A model generated the notes under the pieces. The model saw only the letters and a list, made by a program, of their open reading frames with translations, did not search any database and was not told the origin of the DNA. A DNA stretch of 64,000 bases from Chryseobacterium gleum (GTDB taxonomy: Bacteria > Bacteroidota > Bacteroidia > Flavobacteriales_D > Crocinitomicaceae). Positions within the stretch are counted from its first letter, which is position 1. Each line of letters starts with the position of its first letter. The translations under genes were made by a program, and so were the position numbers. The stretch is from NCBI GenBank assembly GCA_945888625.1, contig CAMDAH010000007.1, positions 1 through 64,000 on the forward strand, in the 5' to 3' direction. This document shows, piece after piece, positions 1-9,093 of the stretch.

Positions 1-1887
1 AATTTGAACTATTTCATCTGATGGACCTCCGGCATATAAATTAATGTCATCTAAATAGAAATTATTTCCTCCTTCTCCTTCAAATCGAAAACGCATTCTA
101 AAATCTGAAGTGAAATAATTATTTGTCACATTCGGCATATGAACCGTTACCCAATCATCGTTTGAAGTTGGAGCCCAAGAACTTCCTGATGCATAAGGTG
201 ATAATAGATTGCCGCTAATTGTTTTTCGCTGCGCCCAAGTATTACCACAATTATTTGTAATAAAAACCTTCAAGTATTCGAAATCATCAACCGTTCTTTT
301 TCGGTATGCATAACGAAAACTCAAGGTCACTATACCGCTATCTGGAATAATGGAGAGGTCAATCGGCGCACTAATTAATTCGTCAATATTGGACGGATTC
401 TGATCAAAATTACCCAATTTAGCACAGTTGGAACCAGAATGCGACGTTCCACTTACAAGCATAAAATCATTGTTGTTATTTGGGTTATATATTTCCCAGT
501 TTGGCAAATTTGCAAGCGTCGTGTAGGATTCAAAACCTTCCCAAAAAGGAAGCGATGTTGCAGATGGTAAGACACGGATGTAATTAGTTTTCGTTTCAAT
601 GTCATTGGTCGTTCCATCGGTTGCAGTAAGCGTAACAGGATATAAGCCAGGTAGATTATACGTTACGATTGGATTAGCAATAGAAGATGAGGATGGATTG
701 CCACCTATAAAACTCCAAACTCGGCTAGTTACTAAATTAAACGAAGCATCTAAAAACTCGACAGACTGACCTTGACAAATAGTTGTTTGATCTGCCGTAA
801 AATCAGCGTTACACAACGTGAGCAGGCCTCCTGCACCGGTCGCTAAGAGATTAGGAGCCGACCATAAATTAGATCGTCCAGTATTATTAGATTGTAAAGC
901 CGTTCGCATGCGTGTTTTTTGTCCTTCAGTAAACATTTTAGAACAATACGAGTAATCCATGTAATTTTCCACATTGTCGCGGATATCAAATCCCCAATAT
1001 GCATTATCCGAATTACAGGTATTGGAATTCAAAACACAGGCCTGTACACCAATACAATTGGGGGTGTCGGCAACGCCATCATCTGTATCGCAATTGCTCG
1101 CAAGAGCCGGATTATTTGTAGAGCCCCAGGTATGTGGTAAATTTAACCAGTGACCTACTTCATGTGTTAATACCCTCGCATGAGAGACAGAACTTGTGCC
1201 TACAGAACCCAAATAATTATGTAATAACCAAATACCATTAGTCATATTAGTGGCCGAATTACCAGATGGATAAGAAGTATAACCTGCAGCGCCACCAATA
1301 TCGCCACAAACAAAGACATTCAGGTAATTATTTCCTGGCCATTGCCCTTGAAAAACGTTATTTTCATTAATTACAACACCTACCTGATCATCCCCATTGT
1401 CGCCTAAGTAACTGTAGGGAGACAAGGTTCGTGTTACGCCATTGAAACAAGCACCATTTGGCGCTTTAGTCGCTAGTACAAATTCCACTTCGATATCTGC
1501 CGGCATCCCAAGAAATTCAGCATGAACAGTTAAAGCATCAAGATTTTGAAGTCTAAAATCGCGGTTTAAGTTGGCTAAGCCACTTACAATTTGCTCATGC
1601 GTAATGTTTTCAATTCCATTGTTATGGAGCACGTGAAAAACTACAGGGATTTTATAAACTATTCCCTTTTCTATTGGGTCTTTGGTTGCTTTTTGGTATT
1701 CTGCCTCGTCTTTTGCAAACTGCACAGCAAAAGCGGAATCCTTTAGTGACTCAATTAGTTTAATATGTTGATGGCAATACTCGACACTTTCTCCTTCCCT
1801 AGCATTCGATGCATCAAATGGTTTTTTCTGGGCTAAAATCGAAATAGATGATGCAATAAAACAAGATAAAAAAAGAATTTTTTTCAT
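1..1887 (-). CDS. Secreted M43-like metalloprotease, C-terminus cut by window edge
   Basis: This gene is not in the ORF track because its stop lies beyond the left edge. I read the minus frame from the ATG at 1887-1885 codon by codon and found no stop in 629 codons. The product begins MKKILFLSCF, a signal peptide ending near ILAQ. It carries the zinc-protease motif HEVGHWLNLPH, a Met-turn NYMDYS, a PKD-like domain (starting near CNADFTADQ) and a MAM/jelly-roll-like domain starting at PFWEGFESY. It is a close paralogue of the gene immediately upstream (1914-4076), with only 26 bases between them, so the two are probably co-transcribed. By analogy with that gene, a type IX secretion sorting domain should follow beyond the edge. 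Secretion and proteolysis are inferred from motifs; the substrate is unknown. Confidence 0.88.
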   Translation of the reverse strand, partial: MKKILFLSCFIASSISILAQKKPFDASNAREGESVEYCHQHIKLIESLKDSAFAVQFAKDEAEYQKATKDPIEKGIVYKIPVVFHVLHNNGIENITHEQIVSGLANLNRDFRLQNLDALTVHAEFLGMPADIEVEFVLATKAPNGACFNGVTRTLSPYSYLGDNGDDQVGVVINENNVFQGQWPGNNYLNVFVCGDIGGAAGYTSYPSGNSATNMTNGIWLLHNYLGSVGTSSVSHARVLTHEVGHWLNLPHTWGSTNNPALASNCDTDDGVADTPNCIGVQACVLNSNTCNSDNAYWGFDIRDNVENYMDYSYCSKMFTEGQKTRMRTALQSNNTGRSNLWSAPNLLATGAGGLLTLCNADFTADQTTICQGQSVEFLDASFNLVTSRVWSFIGGNPSSSSIANPIVTYNLPGLYPVTLTATDGTTNDIETKTNYIRVLPSATSLPFWEGFESYTTLANLPNWEIYNPNNNNDFMLVSGTSHSGSNCAKLGNFDQNPSNIDELISAPIDLSIIPDSGIVTLSFRYAYRKRTVDDFEYLKVFITNNCGNTWAQRKTISGNLLSPYASGSSWAPTSNDDWVTVHMPNVTNNYFTSDFRMRFRFEGEGGNNFYLDDINLYAGGPSDEIVQI

Positions 1888-1913
1888 TTTACAATTGACT
1901 TTATTTATTGTAA

Positions 1914-4076
1914 TCATTTGATTACAAAAGGTAAGGTCTTAAAGTGATCATCTGACATAATTTTCAAAAAGTAAGAACCTGCAGCAAAGATCCGAGTGTC
2001 AAGCAAGACCAAGTTTGATCCCTGGACAGCATTCACTAGGTTATTTTGAATTATTTTTCCTGTTATATCCATCACTTGAAATTGCATGTTTTTATTTTTT
2101 GAAGCACTAAAACTTACATTCAGTTCACCATCAGTTGGATTAGGATAAAGCGAAAGATCATTAATGCTTTCATTGAATTCATTTATACCTAACACTATTT
2201 CATTGGAAGGTGCACCAGAATATAAATTAATATCATCTAAATAGAAATTGTTCCCCCCCTCACCTTCGAATCGAAACTTAACTTTAAAATCTTGACTATA
2301 ATAATTGCTGGTCACATTGGTAACATGAACTGTTACCCAATCAGCATTTGATGCCGGCGCCCATGAATTTCCTGTAAACAAAGAAGATAATTGATTTCCT
2401 CCTAAGGTTTTACGTTGTGCCCAAGTTGTTCCACAATCACTAGAAATAAATACTTTTAAATATTCGTAATCCCCGCTTGTTTTTTTACGGTAAGCATAGC
2501 GAAAACTCAAGGTTACAATTCCGTTAGCTGGAATAACTGATAAATCAATTGGAGCAGAAATTAGTTCATCTACACTCGAAGGTGCCTGACCGAAATTAAC
2601 CAATTTGGCACATTTTGAACCTGTATAGGCAATTGCAGGATCAAGAACAAAGGCATTATTATTATTAGGGTTGTAAATTTCCCAGTTTGGTAGATTTGCA
2701 AGAGAAGTATACGATTCAAAACCTTCCCAGAAAGGCAAGTTCACAGCTGTAGGAAGTACACGAATATAATTCGTTTTTGTCTCAACATCAGTTGTTGTTC
2801 CATCGGTTGCAGATAGGGTTACAGCATATAGTCCAGGTTGAGAATAAGTTACTGTAGGGTTTGAAGAAGTTGATGTACTTGGACTACCACCAGTGAAAGT
2901 CCACGTTCGACCTGAAACTATATTATATGAAGCATCCGTAAATTGTACTGATTCTCCCGTACAAATCGTTGTTCTGTCTGCATTGAAATCAGCAGCACAA
3001 AGCGTCAAAACACCTGTAGCGCCAGTAGCTGTTAAGTTTGACGCAGACCATAAATTTGATCGTCCGGTATTATTCGATTGTAGGGCTGTTCGCATTCTTG
3101 TTTTTTGACCTTCCGTAAACATTTTTGAACAATAAGAGTAATCCATGTAGTTTTCTACATTATCTCGAATATCGAATCCCCAATAAGCATTATCGGAATT
3201 ACAGGTATTAGAACTCATAACGCAGGCCTGTACCCCAATACAATTTGGTGTATCTGTAACATTATCATCCGTTGAACAACTAGTTGCATTTCCAGGATTA
3301 TTATTACTACCCCATGTATGGCTAAGATTTAACCAATGACCTACTTCGTGAGTCAATGTGCGGCTCGAGCCAGCAGAACTCGTGCCAATTGACCCCAAAT
3401 AATTATGAAGAAGCCAGATACCATTCGACATACTAGTAGCAGAAGCAAATGACGGATTCGTTGTATAGCCTGCAGCTCCTCCGATTTCACCACAAACAAA
3501 AACATTCAAATATTTATTGCCTGGCCAAGACCCTTGGTACACATTATTGCCATTTTTGATTGCCGTTACTTGAGCACTCCCACTAGATCCGTCATAACTC
3601 AAAGCAGACATGGTACGTGTTACCCCATTAAAACATGCGCCATTTGGTGCCTTAGTAGCTAATACAAATTCCACCTCGATATCTGCAGGCATTCCTTGAA
3701 ATTCCGCGTGCACATTTGCTGCATCCGCGTTTAAAAGTCTAAAGTCTCGGTTTAAAATAAATAATCCATTCTCAATTTGTTCGTGCGTAATGTTTTCGAC
3801 TCCGTTATTGTGCAGGATATGAAAAACTACTGGGATTTTATATACTATTGCTTTAGGAACCGAACCCTTTTTTAACAATTGTTCAAATTCTAAGTCGTCT
3901 TGTTTTTTTATAAGAACAAAAGCTGGGTCTTTCATATACTCCATTAATTTTATATGTTGGTGGCAATATTCTATATTCTCGCCTTCACGAGCATTGGTAA
4001 TATCGAAGGGTTTATTCTGTGCTGTAAGTCCAAATAACTGAAAAACTATTAGAAAAAGGAGTAAATTTTTTAACAT
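1914..4076 (-). CDS. T9SS-exported M43 (pappalysin-like) zinc metalloprotease with PKD domain
   Basis: A 720-residue secreted protease. Residues 1-20 form a signal peptide ending in LTAQ. The catalytic domain covers roughly 80-345, with HEVGHWLNLSH at 243-253 (zinc ligands His243, His247, His253 and catalytic Glu244) and the Met-turn NYMDYS near 309-314. A PKD domain follows at about 360-442, a MAM/jelly-roll-like domain at about 449-620, and a type A type IX sorting domain from LSLYPNPTDG to the end. Proteins of this architecture are exported across the outer membrane and the sorting domain is then removed. It heads a tandem pair with the truncated paralogue at 1-1887. A TAnnTTTa-like promoter element (7 of 8 bases) lies at 4103-4110 on the minus strand. 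The protease class is clear; the substrate is not known. Confidence 0.92.
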   Translation of the reverse strand: MLKNLLLFLIVFQLFGLTAQNKPFDITNAREGENIEYCHQHIKLMEYMKDPAFVLIKKQDDLEFEQLLKKGSVPKAIVYKIPVVFHILHNNGVENITHEQIENGLFILNRDFRLLNADAANVHAEFQGMPADIEVEFVLATKAPNGACFNGVTRTMSALSYDGSSGSAQVTAIKNGNNVYQGSWPGNKYLNVFVCGEIGGAAGYTTNPSFASATSMSNGIWLLHNYLGSIGTSSAGSSRTLTHEVGHWLNLSHTWGSNNNPGNATSCSTDDNVTDTPNCIGVQACVMSSNTCNSDNAYWGFDIRDNVENYMDYSYCSKMFTEGQKTRMRTALQSNNTGRSNLWSASNLTATGATGVLTLCAADFNADRTTICTGESVQFTDASYNIVSGRTWTFTGGSPSTSTSSNPTVTYSQPGLYAVTLSATDGTTTDVETKTNYIRVLPTAVNLPFWEGFESYTSLANLPNWEIYNPNNNNAFVLDPAIAYTGSKCAKLVNFGQAPSSVDELISAPIDLSVIPANGIVTLSFRYAYRKKTSGDYEYLKVFISSDCGTTWAQRKTLGGNQLSSLFTGNSWAPASNADWVTVHVTNVTSNYYSQDFKVKFRFEGEGGNNFYLDDINLYSGAPSNEIVLGINEFNESINDLSLYPNPTDGELNVSFSASKNKNMQFQVMDITGKIIQNNLVNAVQGSNLVLLDTRIFAAGSYFLKIMSDDHFKTLPFVIK

Positions 4077-4159
4077 AATATTTGATGTGTTAAATTTTTT
4101 TGTAAAGTTAAAATAATTTTTAAAGTATCAAAATAGCTGTATTAATAACCATTAAACAA

Positions 4160-4167
4160 TAACTTTG
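4160..4167 (+). promoter_or_regulatory. Bacteroidota -7 promoter element TAACTTTG
   Basis: Exact match to TAnnTTTG ending 4 bases before the ATG of the thioesterase at 4172. Transcription would start at or next to the start codon, so the mRNA is likely leaderless. I see no good -33 TTTG. Confidence 0.6.
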
Positions 4168-4171
4168 TTCT

Positions 4172-4684
4172 ATGAAATCAAAAACAGCAAAAGAGACACT
4201 GTCCATTACAACGATAATGGTTTTACCAAACGACACAAATACCCAGGGCAATCTCTTTGGAGGTCAATTATTAGCGTGGATGGATGTTATTTCGAGCGTT
4301 GCCGCTCAACGGCATTGTAAACGCGTTGTGGTGACCGCCTCAGTCAATAACGTATCATTTCAGAAGCCAATCAAACATGCTTCAATTGTAACCCTACAAG
4401 CAAAAGTTTCACGTGCTTTTTCTACTTCAATGGAAATTTTTGTTGACGTTTTTGTTGAGGACAATATTACGGGAGCAAGCGAAAAATGCAATGAGGCGAT
4501 ATACACCTTTGTTGCAGTAGATCAAAACGGAAACCCAATTAACGTTCCAGCACTTATTCCAGAGACCGAAGAGGAAAAAAAACGATTCGAAGGTGCGCTA
4601 AGACGAAAACAATTAAGCCTTATTCTTGCAGGTAAAATGAAAGCCTCAGAAGCTACAGAATTAAAAAAACTTTTTTTAGAATAA
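4172..4684 (+). CDS. Acyl-CoA thioesterase, hot-dog fold (YciA/BACH type)
   Basis: A 170-residue cytosolic enzyme that hydrolyses acyl-CoA to free acid and CoA. The N-terminal stretch NTQGNLFGGQLLAWMD is the typical hot-dog thioesterase helix of the acyl-CoA thioester hydrolase family, with the conserved Asn/Gly pair and the aspartate that supports catalysis; VVVTASVNNVSFQKPI is the following core strand. Length is normal for a single hot-dog protein. The ATG sits directly behind a TAACTTTG promoter element. The stop codon is immediately followed by the ATG of a secreted hydrolase, so the two are probably one transcript although they act in different compartments. Chain-length preference cannot be read from the sequence. 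Confidence 0.9.
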   Translation: MKSKTAKETLSITTIMVLPNDTNTQGNLFGGQLLAWMDVISSVAAQRHCKRVVVTASVNNVSFQKPIKHASIVTLQAKVSRAFSTSMEIFVDVFVEDNITGASEKCNEAIYTFVAVDQNGNPINVPALIPETEEEKKRFEGALRRKQLSLILAGKMKASEATELKKLFLE

Positions 4685-6082
4685 ATGAAAAATCTCGTTT
4701 TTTGCTTTTTACTACTAAATTTTACTTGGACTACTTTCGCACAAAAAACAATAACAGGTGATTGGCATGGTCTGGTTTCGCTCGGTGCCCAGCAACTTGC
4801 TTTGATTTTACATGTTCAACAAGACGGCGAAAAATTTTTAGGCACCTTAGATAGCCCTGACCAAAAAGCTTTTGGTATTAACATAGATAAATTGAGTTTT
4901 GAAAAGGGAGTTTTTCACTTTGAAGTAACAAAAATAGGCGTGAGTTACACGGGAGACCTTAACGACTCAGTTATTAACGGGATTTTTTCTCAAGGCTACT
5001 TTAAAACGCCAATGGAATTAAAAAGGCAAGTAATTGCCAAAAAAATAATCCTTCGGTCTCAAGAGCCCAAAGCCCCGTTTAATTACGTTCAGGAAGATAT
5101 CAATTTCCAACATCAAAGTACTAATTTCAACCTTTCTGGCAGCGTTACAAAACCACTTGTTGGCACAAATTTTCCAGCTGTTATTCTTATCAGTGGCAGT
5201 GGACCGCAAGACCGTAATGAAGAAATACAAGGCCACAAACCTTTTCTTATTATTGCCGACTACCTGAGTAAAAAAGGATTTCTAGTGCTGCGTTACGATG
5301 ATAGAGGAACGGGGAAATCTGGAGGTCAATTTGAGGGGGCAACTTCAATAGACCTAGCCAGTGACGCTTCATCGGCAATTGCTTACTTAAAGACGAGAAA
5401 AGATGTTGACTCGCAAAAAATCATATTAATAGGACATAGCGAAGGAGGTATGTTAGCAACGATGTTAGCTGCTGAAGACAAAAGTATCCATGCTATTGTA
5501 CTTTTAGCAGGTCTCGGTATTTCTGGGTATCAGGTTTTATTAAAACAACAAGCACTTATCGCAAAAGTGAACGGAGTTAGTGATACAGAAATTGAAGAGG
5601 CAAGAAAAATAAACGCTGCTTTATTTGATGTAATTATAAAAGCAAAAGATTTAGAAAGTGCAAAACGTCCAGTTGAAAAATTCTTAACAAAAACAAGCAA
5701 AAAATTATCCAAAGAAACACTCAAAGAATACGAAAACGAAGATGCGTTTGTAAAAGCATACATGGACGCTTTCCTGGCTCCATGGATGTTTACTTTTCTT
5801 CGTTACGACCCAAAGAATGATTTTTCCAAAATTAGCTGTCACGTATTGGCTATGAATGGGTCCAAAGATTTGCAGGTGAGCCCACAAGAAAACCTGTTGG
5901 CAATGAATCAATTTATTAATTATACAGGAAAGAAAAAAGAAGTTCTTGAGCTCCCCAATTTAAACCATTTGTTTCAACATTGCGAGACCGGAAACATCAC
6001 TGAATACGGTGAAATAGATGAAACATTCGCTGTTGATGCACTCGAAAAAATAGTCCGCTTTTTAGCTGCTACCTTACCTTAA
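4685..6082 (+). CDS. Secreted alpha/beta hydrolase (serine esterase/peptidase-like)
   Basis: A 465-residue exported hydrolase. Residues 1-20 are a signal peptide ending in TTFAQ. Residues about 21-120 form a beta-rich N-terminal domain, followed by an alpha/beta hydrolase domain. The oxyanion region is ILISGSGPQDRNE near 167-179; the nucleophile is Ser252 in GHSEGGM; the acid is probably the Asp in NGSKDLQV, and the base the His in LNHLFQH. The RYDDRGTGKSGG strand-turn is typical of this Bacteroidota family. The start abuts the thioesterase stop with no gap. The 3' end overlaps the convergent glycosyltransferase gene by the four bases TTAA, which serve as stop for both. The substrate is unknown; esterase or peptidase activity is inferred from the fold. 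Confidence 0.85.
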   Translation: MKNLVFCFLLLNFTWTTFAQKTITGDWHGLVSLGAQQLALILHVQQDGEKFLGTLDSPDQKAFGINIDKLSFEKGVFHFEVTKIGVSYTGDLNDSVINGIFSQGYFKTPMELKRQVIAKKIILRSQEPKAPFNYVQEDINFQHQSTNFNLSGSVTKPLVGTNFPAVILISGSGPQDRNEEIQGHKPFLIIADYLSKKGFLVLRYDDRGTGKSGGQFEGATSIDLASDASSAIAYLKTRKDVDSQKIILIGHSEGGMLATMLAAEDKSIHAIVLLAGLGISGYQVLLKQQALIAKVNGVSDTEIEEARKINAALFDVIIKAKDLESAKRPVEKFLTKTSKKLSKETLKEYENEDAFVKAYMDAFLAPWMFTFLRYDPKNDFSKISCHVLAMNGSKDLQVSPQENLLAMNQFINYTGKKKEVLELPNLNHLFQHCETGNITEYGEIDETFAVDALEKIVRFLAATLP

Positions 6083-7068
6083 TTAAGATCGTCAGCTATT
6101 GCGTTAAGATCTTGCTTATTCATACAATCGAAATGACCTTTGGGGCAATTTTGATAGCCAATTTTGGAGCAAGGCCTACACGCTAAATTAGAAACTTGAT
6201 GAATCTTTACAGCATTTTCGCTCGAAGGTCGGTAAGGGTACATGCCAAAAGCAGGTACTGTATTGCCCCAAATTGAAATAATTGGAACGGCGAACATGGC
6301 AGTAATATGCATTAATCCAGTATCGTTTGTAAGCACGCGATTCGCTTTTGAAACGACACTTGCTGCACTAAGCAGACTTAACTCACCACAAAAACTATGT
6401 ATATTTTTCGCGGGAAGTGCTGCCATTAATTTTTGTGCCTCTACCTTTTCATCTTCCCCACCAAGCAGTGCAATAGGTAAATTACAGTTCGTCAATACCT
6501 GAATTAAGGAGGCAACTGGAAATTTTTTAGTTGCAAATTGTCCCCCCATAACGACGGCAAGAAATGAACCGGGTAATAAATCGTAGTGCTTTAGGTCAAT
6601 TTCTGCTGACTTGGGTATGCTAAAAACAGTGTTATTTTGGTCATTTTTAATGCCTAAATCCTTAAAGGTGAATATGTAGCGATCAACTAGGTGTCGTTTT
6701 GGCAGCTTGTTCAACTTAAAGTAAGTCAGCAACCATTTCTGCAAATTAAGTTTATCAACTCTTTTTATTCGCGCACCAAAGATACCCGCAGTGAGTAAAC
6801 GTGTCCTTAAATTATTATGTAAATCAATGATATGCGTATACTTTTCCGCTCGAATTGCACATCTTGTTTGCATTAAATCCCCCTCAAAAAAGAGTGTTTT
6901 ATCATGAAAGGTAGAAGCTTGTAGTAATTCGGCATAGGTTGATTTGGTAAGAAAATGAATTTCCGCATTAGGGTGTTTTTCTCTCAAGCAGCGAAGCGCA
7001 TGAAAAGTTAGCACAATATCGCCAATAGAACTAAAGCGAATAACTAATACCTTCAGTTCTTTTCCCAT
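6079..7068 (-). CDS. Glycosyltransferase family 9 (heptosyltransferase-like)
   Basis: A 329-residue GT9 protein of the kind that transfers a sugar, often ADP-heptose, to lipopolysaccharide core on the cytoplasmic face of the inner membrane. The N-terminal motif VIRFSSIGDIVLT contains the conserved catalytic-region Asp. VVMGGQFATKKFP and LLGGEDEK lie in the second Rossmann domain, and VLTNDTGLMHITAMF is the signature nucleotide-sugar binding segment. A Cys-rich tail (CRPCSKIGYQNCPKGHFDC) is common in Bacteroidota members. It is the last gene of a five-gene operon, 4 bases after the kinase gene, and its stop shares TTAA with the convergent hydrolase. The exact sugar and acceptor are not known. 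Confidence 0.88.
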   Translation of the reverse strand: MGKELKVLVIRFSSIGDIVLTFHALRCLREKHPNAEIHFLTKSTYAELLQASTFHDKTLFFEGDLMQTRCAIRAEKYTHIIDLHNNLRTRLLTAGIFGARIKRVDKLNLQKWLLTYFKLNKLPKRHLVDRYIFTFKDLGIKNDQNNTVFSIPKSAEIDLKHYDLLPGSFLAVVMGGQFATKKFPVASLIQVLTNCNLPIALLGGEDEKVEAQKLMAALPAKNIHSFCGELSLLSAASVVSKANRVLTNDTGLMHITAMFAVPIISIWGNTVPAFGMYPYRPSSENAVKIHQVSNLACRPCSKIGYQNCPKGHFDCMNKQDLNAIADDLN

Positions 7069-7072
7069 AGCG

Positions 7073-8431
7073 TTAGGAATTAATTGTCATTTTAACCTTA
7101 ACGCCTTTACCTATTTTGGAGTTATATTCACAATTAATATTTGACATCTTCATTCTATATTGAATATTTTGCATGCCCATACCTGATTGGGCTGTTTCAA
7201 CATCAAAGCCAATCCCGTTATCTTCCAAGGAAATGAAAATTTGATCCGAAGATTTTTCCATAACAAAAGTCATTTCTGTAGCTTGAGAATGTTTTAAGGT
7301 ATTATTAATTAATTCCTGAATAACTCTAAATAAATTAATCCTATCCACGTTATCCAGCGATTTTTCATCGATGCCTTTTTGAATTTTTACAATAAATTTT
7401 ATCTCTCCTATGGAATTAATTCGATTGGCAAATCGATCGATTGCATTTAAAAACCCATGTTCTAATTCAGGGGGATTAAGCGCGTAAGCAATTTCTTTGA
7501 TTGATCGAATACTTGACTGTAACAAACTTGAAATTTCATTAAACTGTGCTTCTTCTTCTTGTTGTGGGGTGATGTTTTGAAAAAGTAAATTCAATAGGAC
7601 GAGTTGTTGCCCTAAGCCATCATGCAATTCCCTAGCAATTTTTTTCTTTTCCCTTTCTTCCGCTTGTGTAATTACATCAAACTTTTGCTTTTCGAACTTC
7701 AATTCTTCCGTTCTATCAATCACCAAAGCAATATATGCTCCAACCTCATTTTCCAATTTATTGATAACGATTTCATTAATAATTTCTCTCCCTTTAATCG
7801 TTTTTTGTTTTAACCGTTTTTTTATAAAATTAGAAGTGGTGTTTATTTCTATTCGTTGATCCTGAAAAAAATTAAAACTATACATTGATTTCCCAATCAT
7901 ATCGTCGATTTGGGCTTCGTATAGATTCAATGCGGCAGGATTTGCCATGACAATGGTTAGAGAATCATCAATGAGACGAAGAACAGGTAAAGGAGACCGG
8001 TTAAAAACATCCCTGTATTTTTTTTCGGAATTATAAATTCCTATTCGAAAAGTTCTACGAAGTATTCCATAACGAATGGTTTTATCTAATAATTGAGAAT
8101 TAACTTCTGTTTTTAACACGTAATCTTGCGCACCCTTAGCTACGATTTGTAAAGCAAGATCCTTATCATTAAGACCAGACAGAATTATAATAGATGCTAA
8201 TTCGTATAACTTATTGATTTCATCGTAAGTATTAATTCCACTAGAGTCGCAAATACTTAAATCCAACAAAACCACCTCTGCGTCGAATGCTATTTTAGCC
8301 TCTCGTGCTTCGCATAAAGAACTAACAATTAAAACACTTTGCAAATCATAACCCAACATTTCAAGTTGATGCTGAACCAGGTGAGCAAAAGACAAGTCAT
8401 CTTCAACGATTAAGATTCTAACAGCCTCCAT
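7073..8431 (-). CDS. REC-PAS-histidine kinase hybrid (HisKA_3 type)
   Basis: A 452-residue cytoplasmic signalling protein with unusual domain order. Residues 1-120 form a receiver domain: acidic pair Asp11-Asp12, phospho-acceptor Asp57 in VVLLDLS, and Lys107 in YVLK. Residues about 135-245 look like a PAS domain. A HisKA_3 dimerisation domain has the phosphorylated His270 in KIARELHDGLGQQ. The C-terminal ATPase contains LINNTLKHS, DNGIGFD and GMGMQNI. HisKA_3 kinases normally pair with LuxR/NarL-type regulators, but none is encoded nearby, and there is no transmembrane segment. The start overlaps the end of the upstream membrane-protein gene by one base, so the two are translationally coupled and that protein may be a sensor partner (inference). 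Confidence 0.88.
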   Translation of the reverse strand: MEAVRILIVEDDLSFAHLVQHQLEMLGYDLQSVLIVSSLCEAREAKIAFDAEVVLLDLSICDSSGINTYDEINKLYELASIIILSGLNDKDLALQIVAKGAQDYVLKTEVNSQLLDKTIRYGILRRTFRIGIYNSEKKYRDVFNRSPLPVLRLIDDSLTIVMANPAALNLYEAQIDDMIGKSMYSFNFFQDQRIEINTTSNFIKKRLKQKTIKGREIINEIVINKLENEVGAYIALVIDRTEELKFEKQKFDVITQAEEREKKKIARELHDGLGQQLVLLNLLFQNITPQQEEEAQFNEISSLLQSSIRSIKEIAYALNPPELEHGFLNAIDRFANRINSIGEIKFIVKIQKGIDEKSLDNVDRINLFRVIQELINNTLKHSQATEMTFVMEKSSDQIFISLEDNGIGFDVETAQSGMGMQNIQYRMKMSNINCEYNSKIGKGVKVKMTINS

Positions 8432-9093
8432 TACTCCACTTTACTAAACATCACCTTTTCTTTATCAACAATATCGCTAAGACCTTTAAAAATAGTTGCC
8501 TTATCTTCATCACGGATGCAATTTGTGGGAAAAGACAATTGCAATTCCTTTATGTAATCAAAATAAATGGTTTGCTGCTCGATACTAACTTTTCTTAATC
8601 CTTCAAAATAAAGCACAGTAACCTCTCTATCGCTAACAATTAGTGCTTTAGAACTCAACCCAATTCGAAATCTGCCTTTATACCCCAATAAAATGAAAAC
8701 AATGTTATCGATTGAAAAGCTGATTAAAACAAGAGAGGGAATAAGCGCCAAACTTGTCAAATTAAAAATAGAAAAAGCAAGGAAAAGCATTACACTCGAC
8801 TCGATTAAATTATAGGTAACCACCCTTCTTTTTCGTGAAGTACTTACCTCAAAAGAAAATAAAAAACGATCTGTCGTATTCACTATTTTCATTCCCATCC
8901 AGCGCTTTACGCTACGTCTTAAAGCAATAAGTCCCATAAGCGATGCTAATATTAGGAAGGCTTCGTCGACGAAAGATAAGTTTTTGCCCGATGTTCGTAG
9001 TAATTCAACAGGAAGATCAAACCCAACAATAATTGTTAAAATAATTAATGGAAACGTCAGCGCTAAAAGAATAGCGTTTACAAAACTATTCAT
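8431..9093 (-). CDS. Uncharacterised inner-membrane protein, about four TM helices
   Basis: A 220-residue protein I cannot assign to a family. Hydrophobic segments at about 5-27, 44-61, 98-116 and 118-142 suggest four membrane helices, followed by a soluble C-terminal region of about 75 residues (from YKGRFRIGLSSKALIVSD), possibly a PH-like fold judging by its alternating beta pattern. It overlaps the upstream DUF349 gene by 8 bases and the downstream receiver-kinase gene by 1 base, placing it in the middle of a tightly packed operon. A role as membrane input for the adjacent kinase is a guess from position only. Confidence 0.7.
   Translation of the reverse strand: MNSFVNAILLALTFPLIILTIIVGFDLPVELLRTSGKNLSFVDEAFLILASLMGLIALRRSVKRWMGMKIVNTTDRFLFSFEVSTSRKRRVVTYNLIESSVMLFLAFSIFNLTSLALIPSLVLISFSIDNIVFILLGYKGRFRIGLSSKALIVSDREVTVLYFEGLRKVSIEQQTIYFDYIKELQLSFPTNCIRDEDKATIFKGLSDIVDKEKVMFSKVE

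Noticed and set aside
919-1140. Plus-strand ORF of 73 codons
   Set aside because: It is a shadow of the open metalloprotease frame on the minus strand, with no promoter or family match.
1-1887. Possible pseudogene, since no ORF was listed
   Set aside because: The minus frame is open through all 629 codons and the catalytic motif is intact; it is only missing because its stop lies outside the window.
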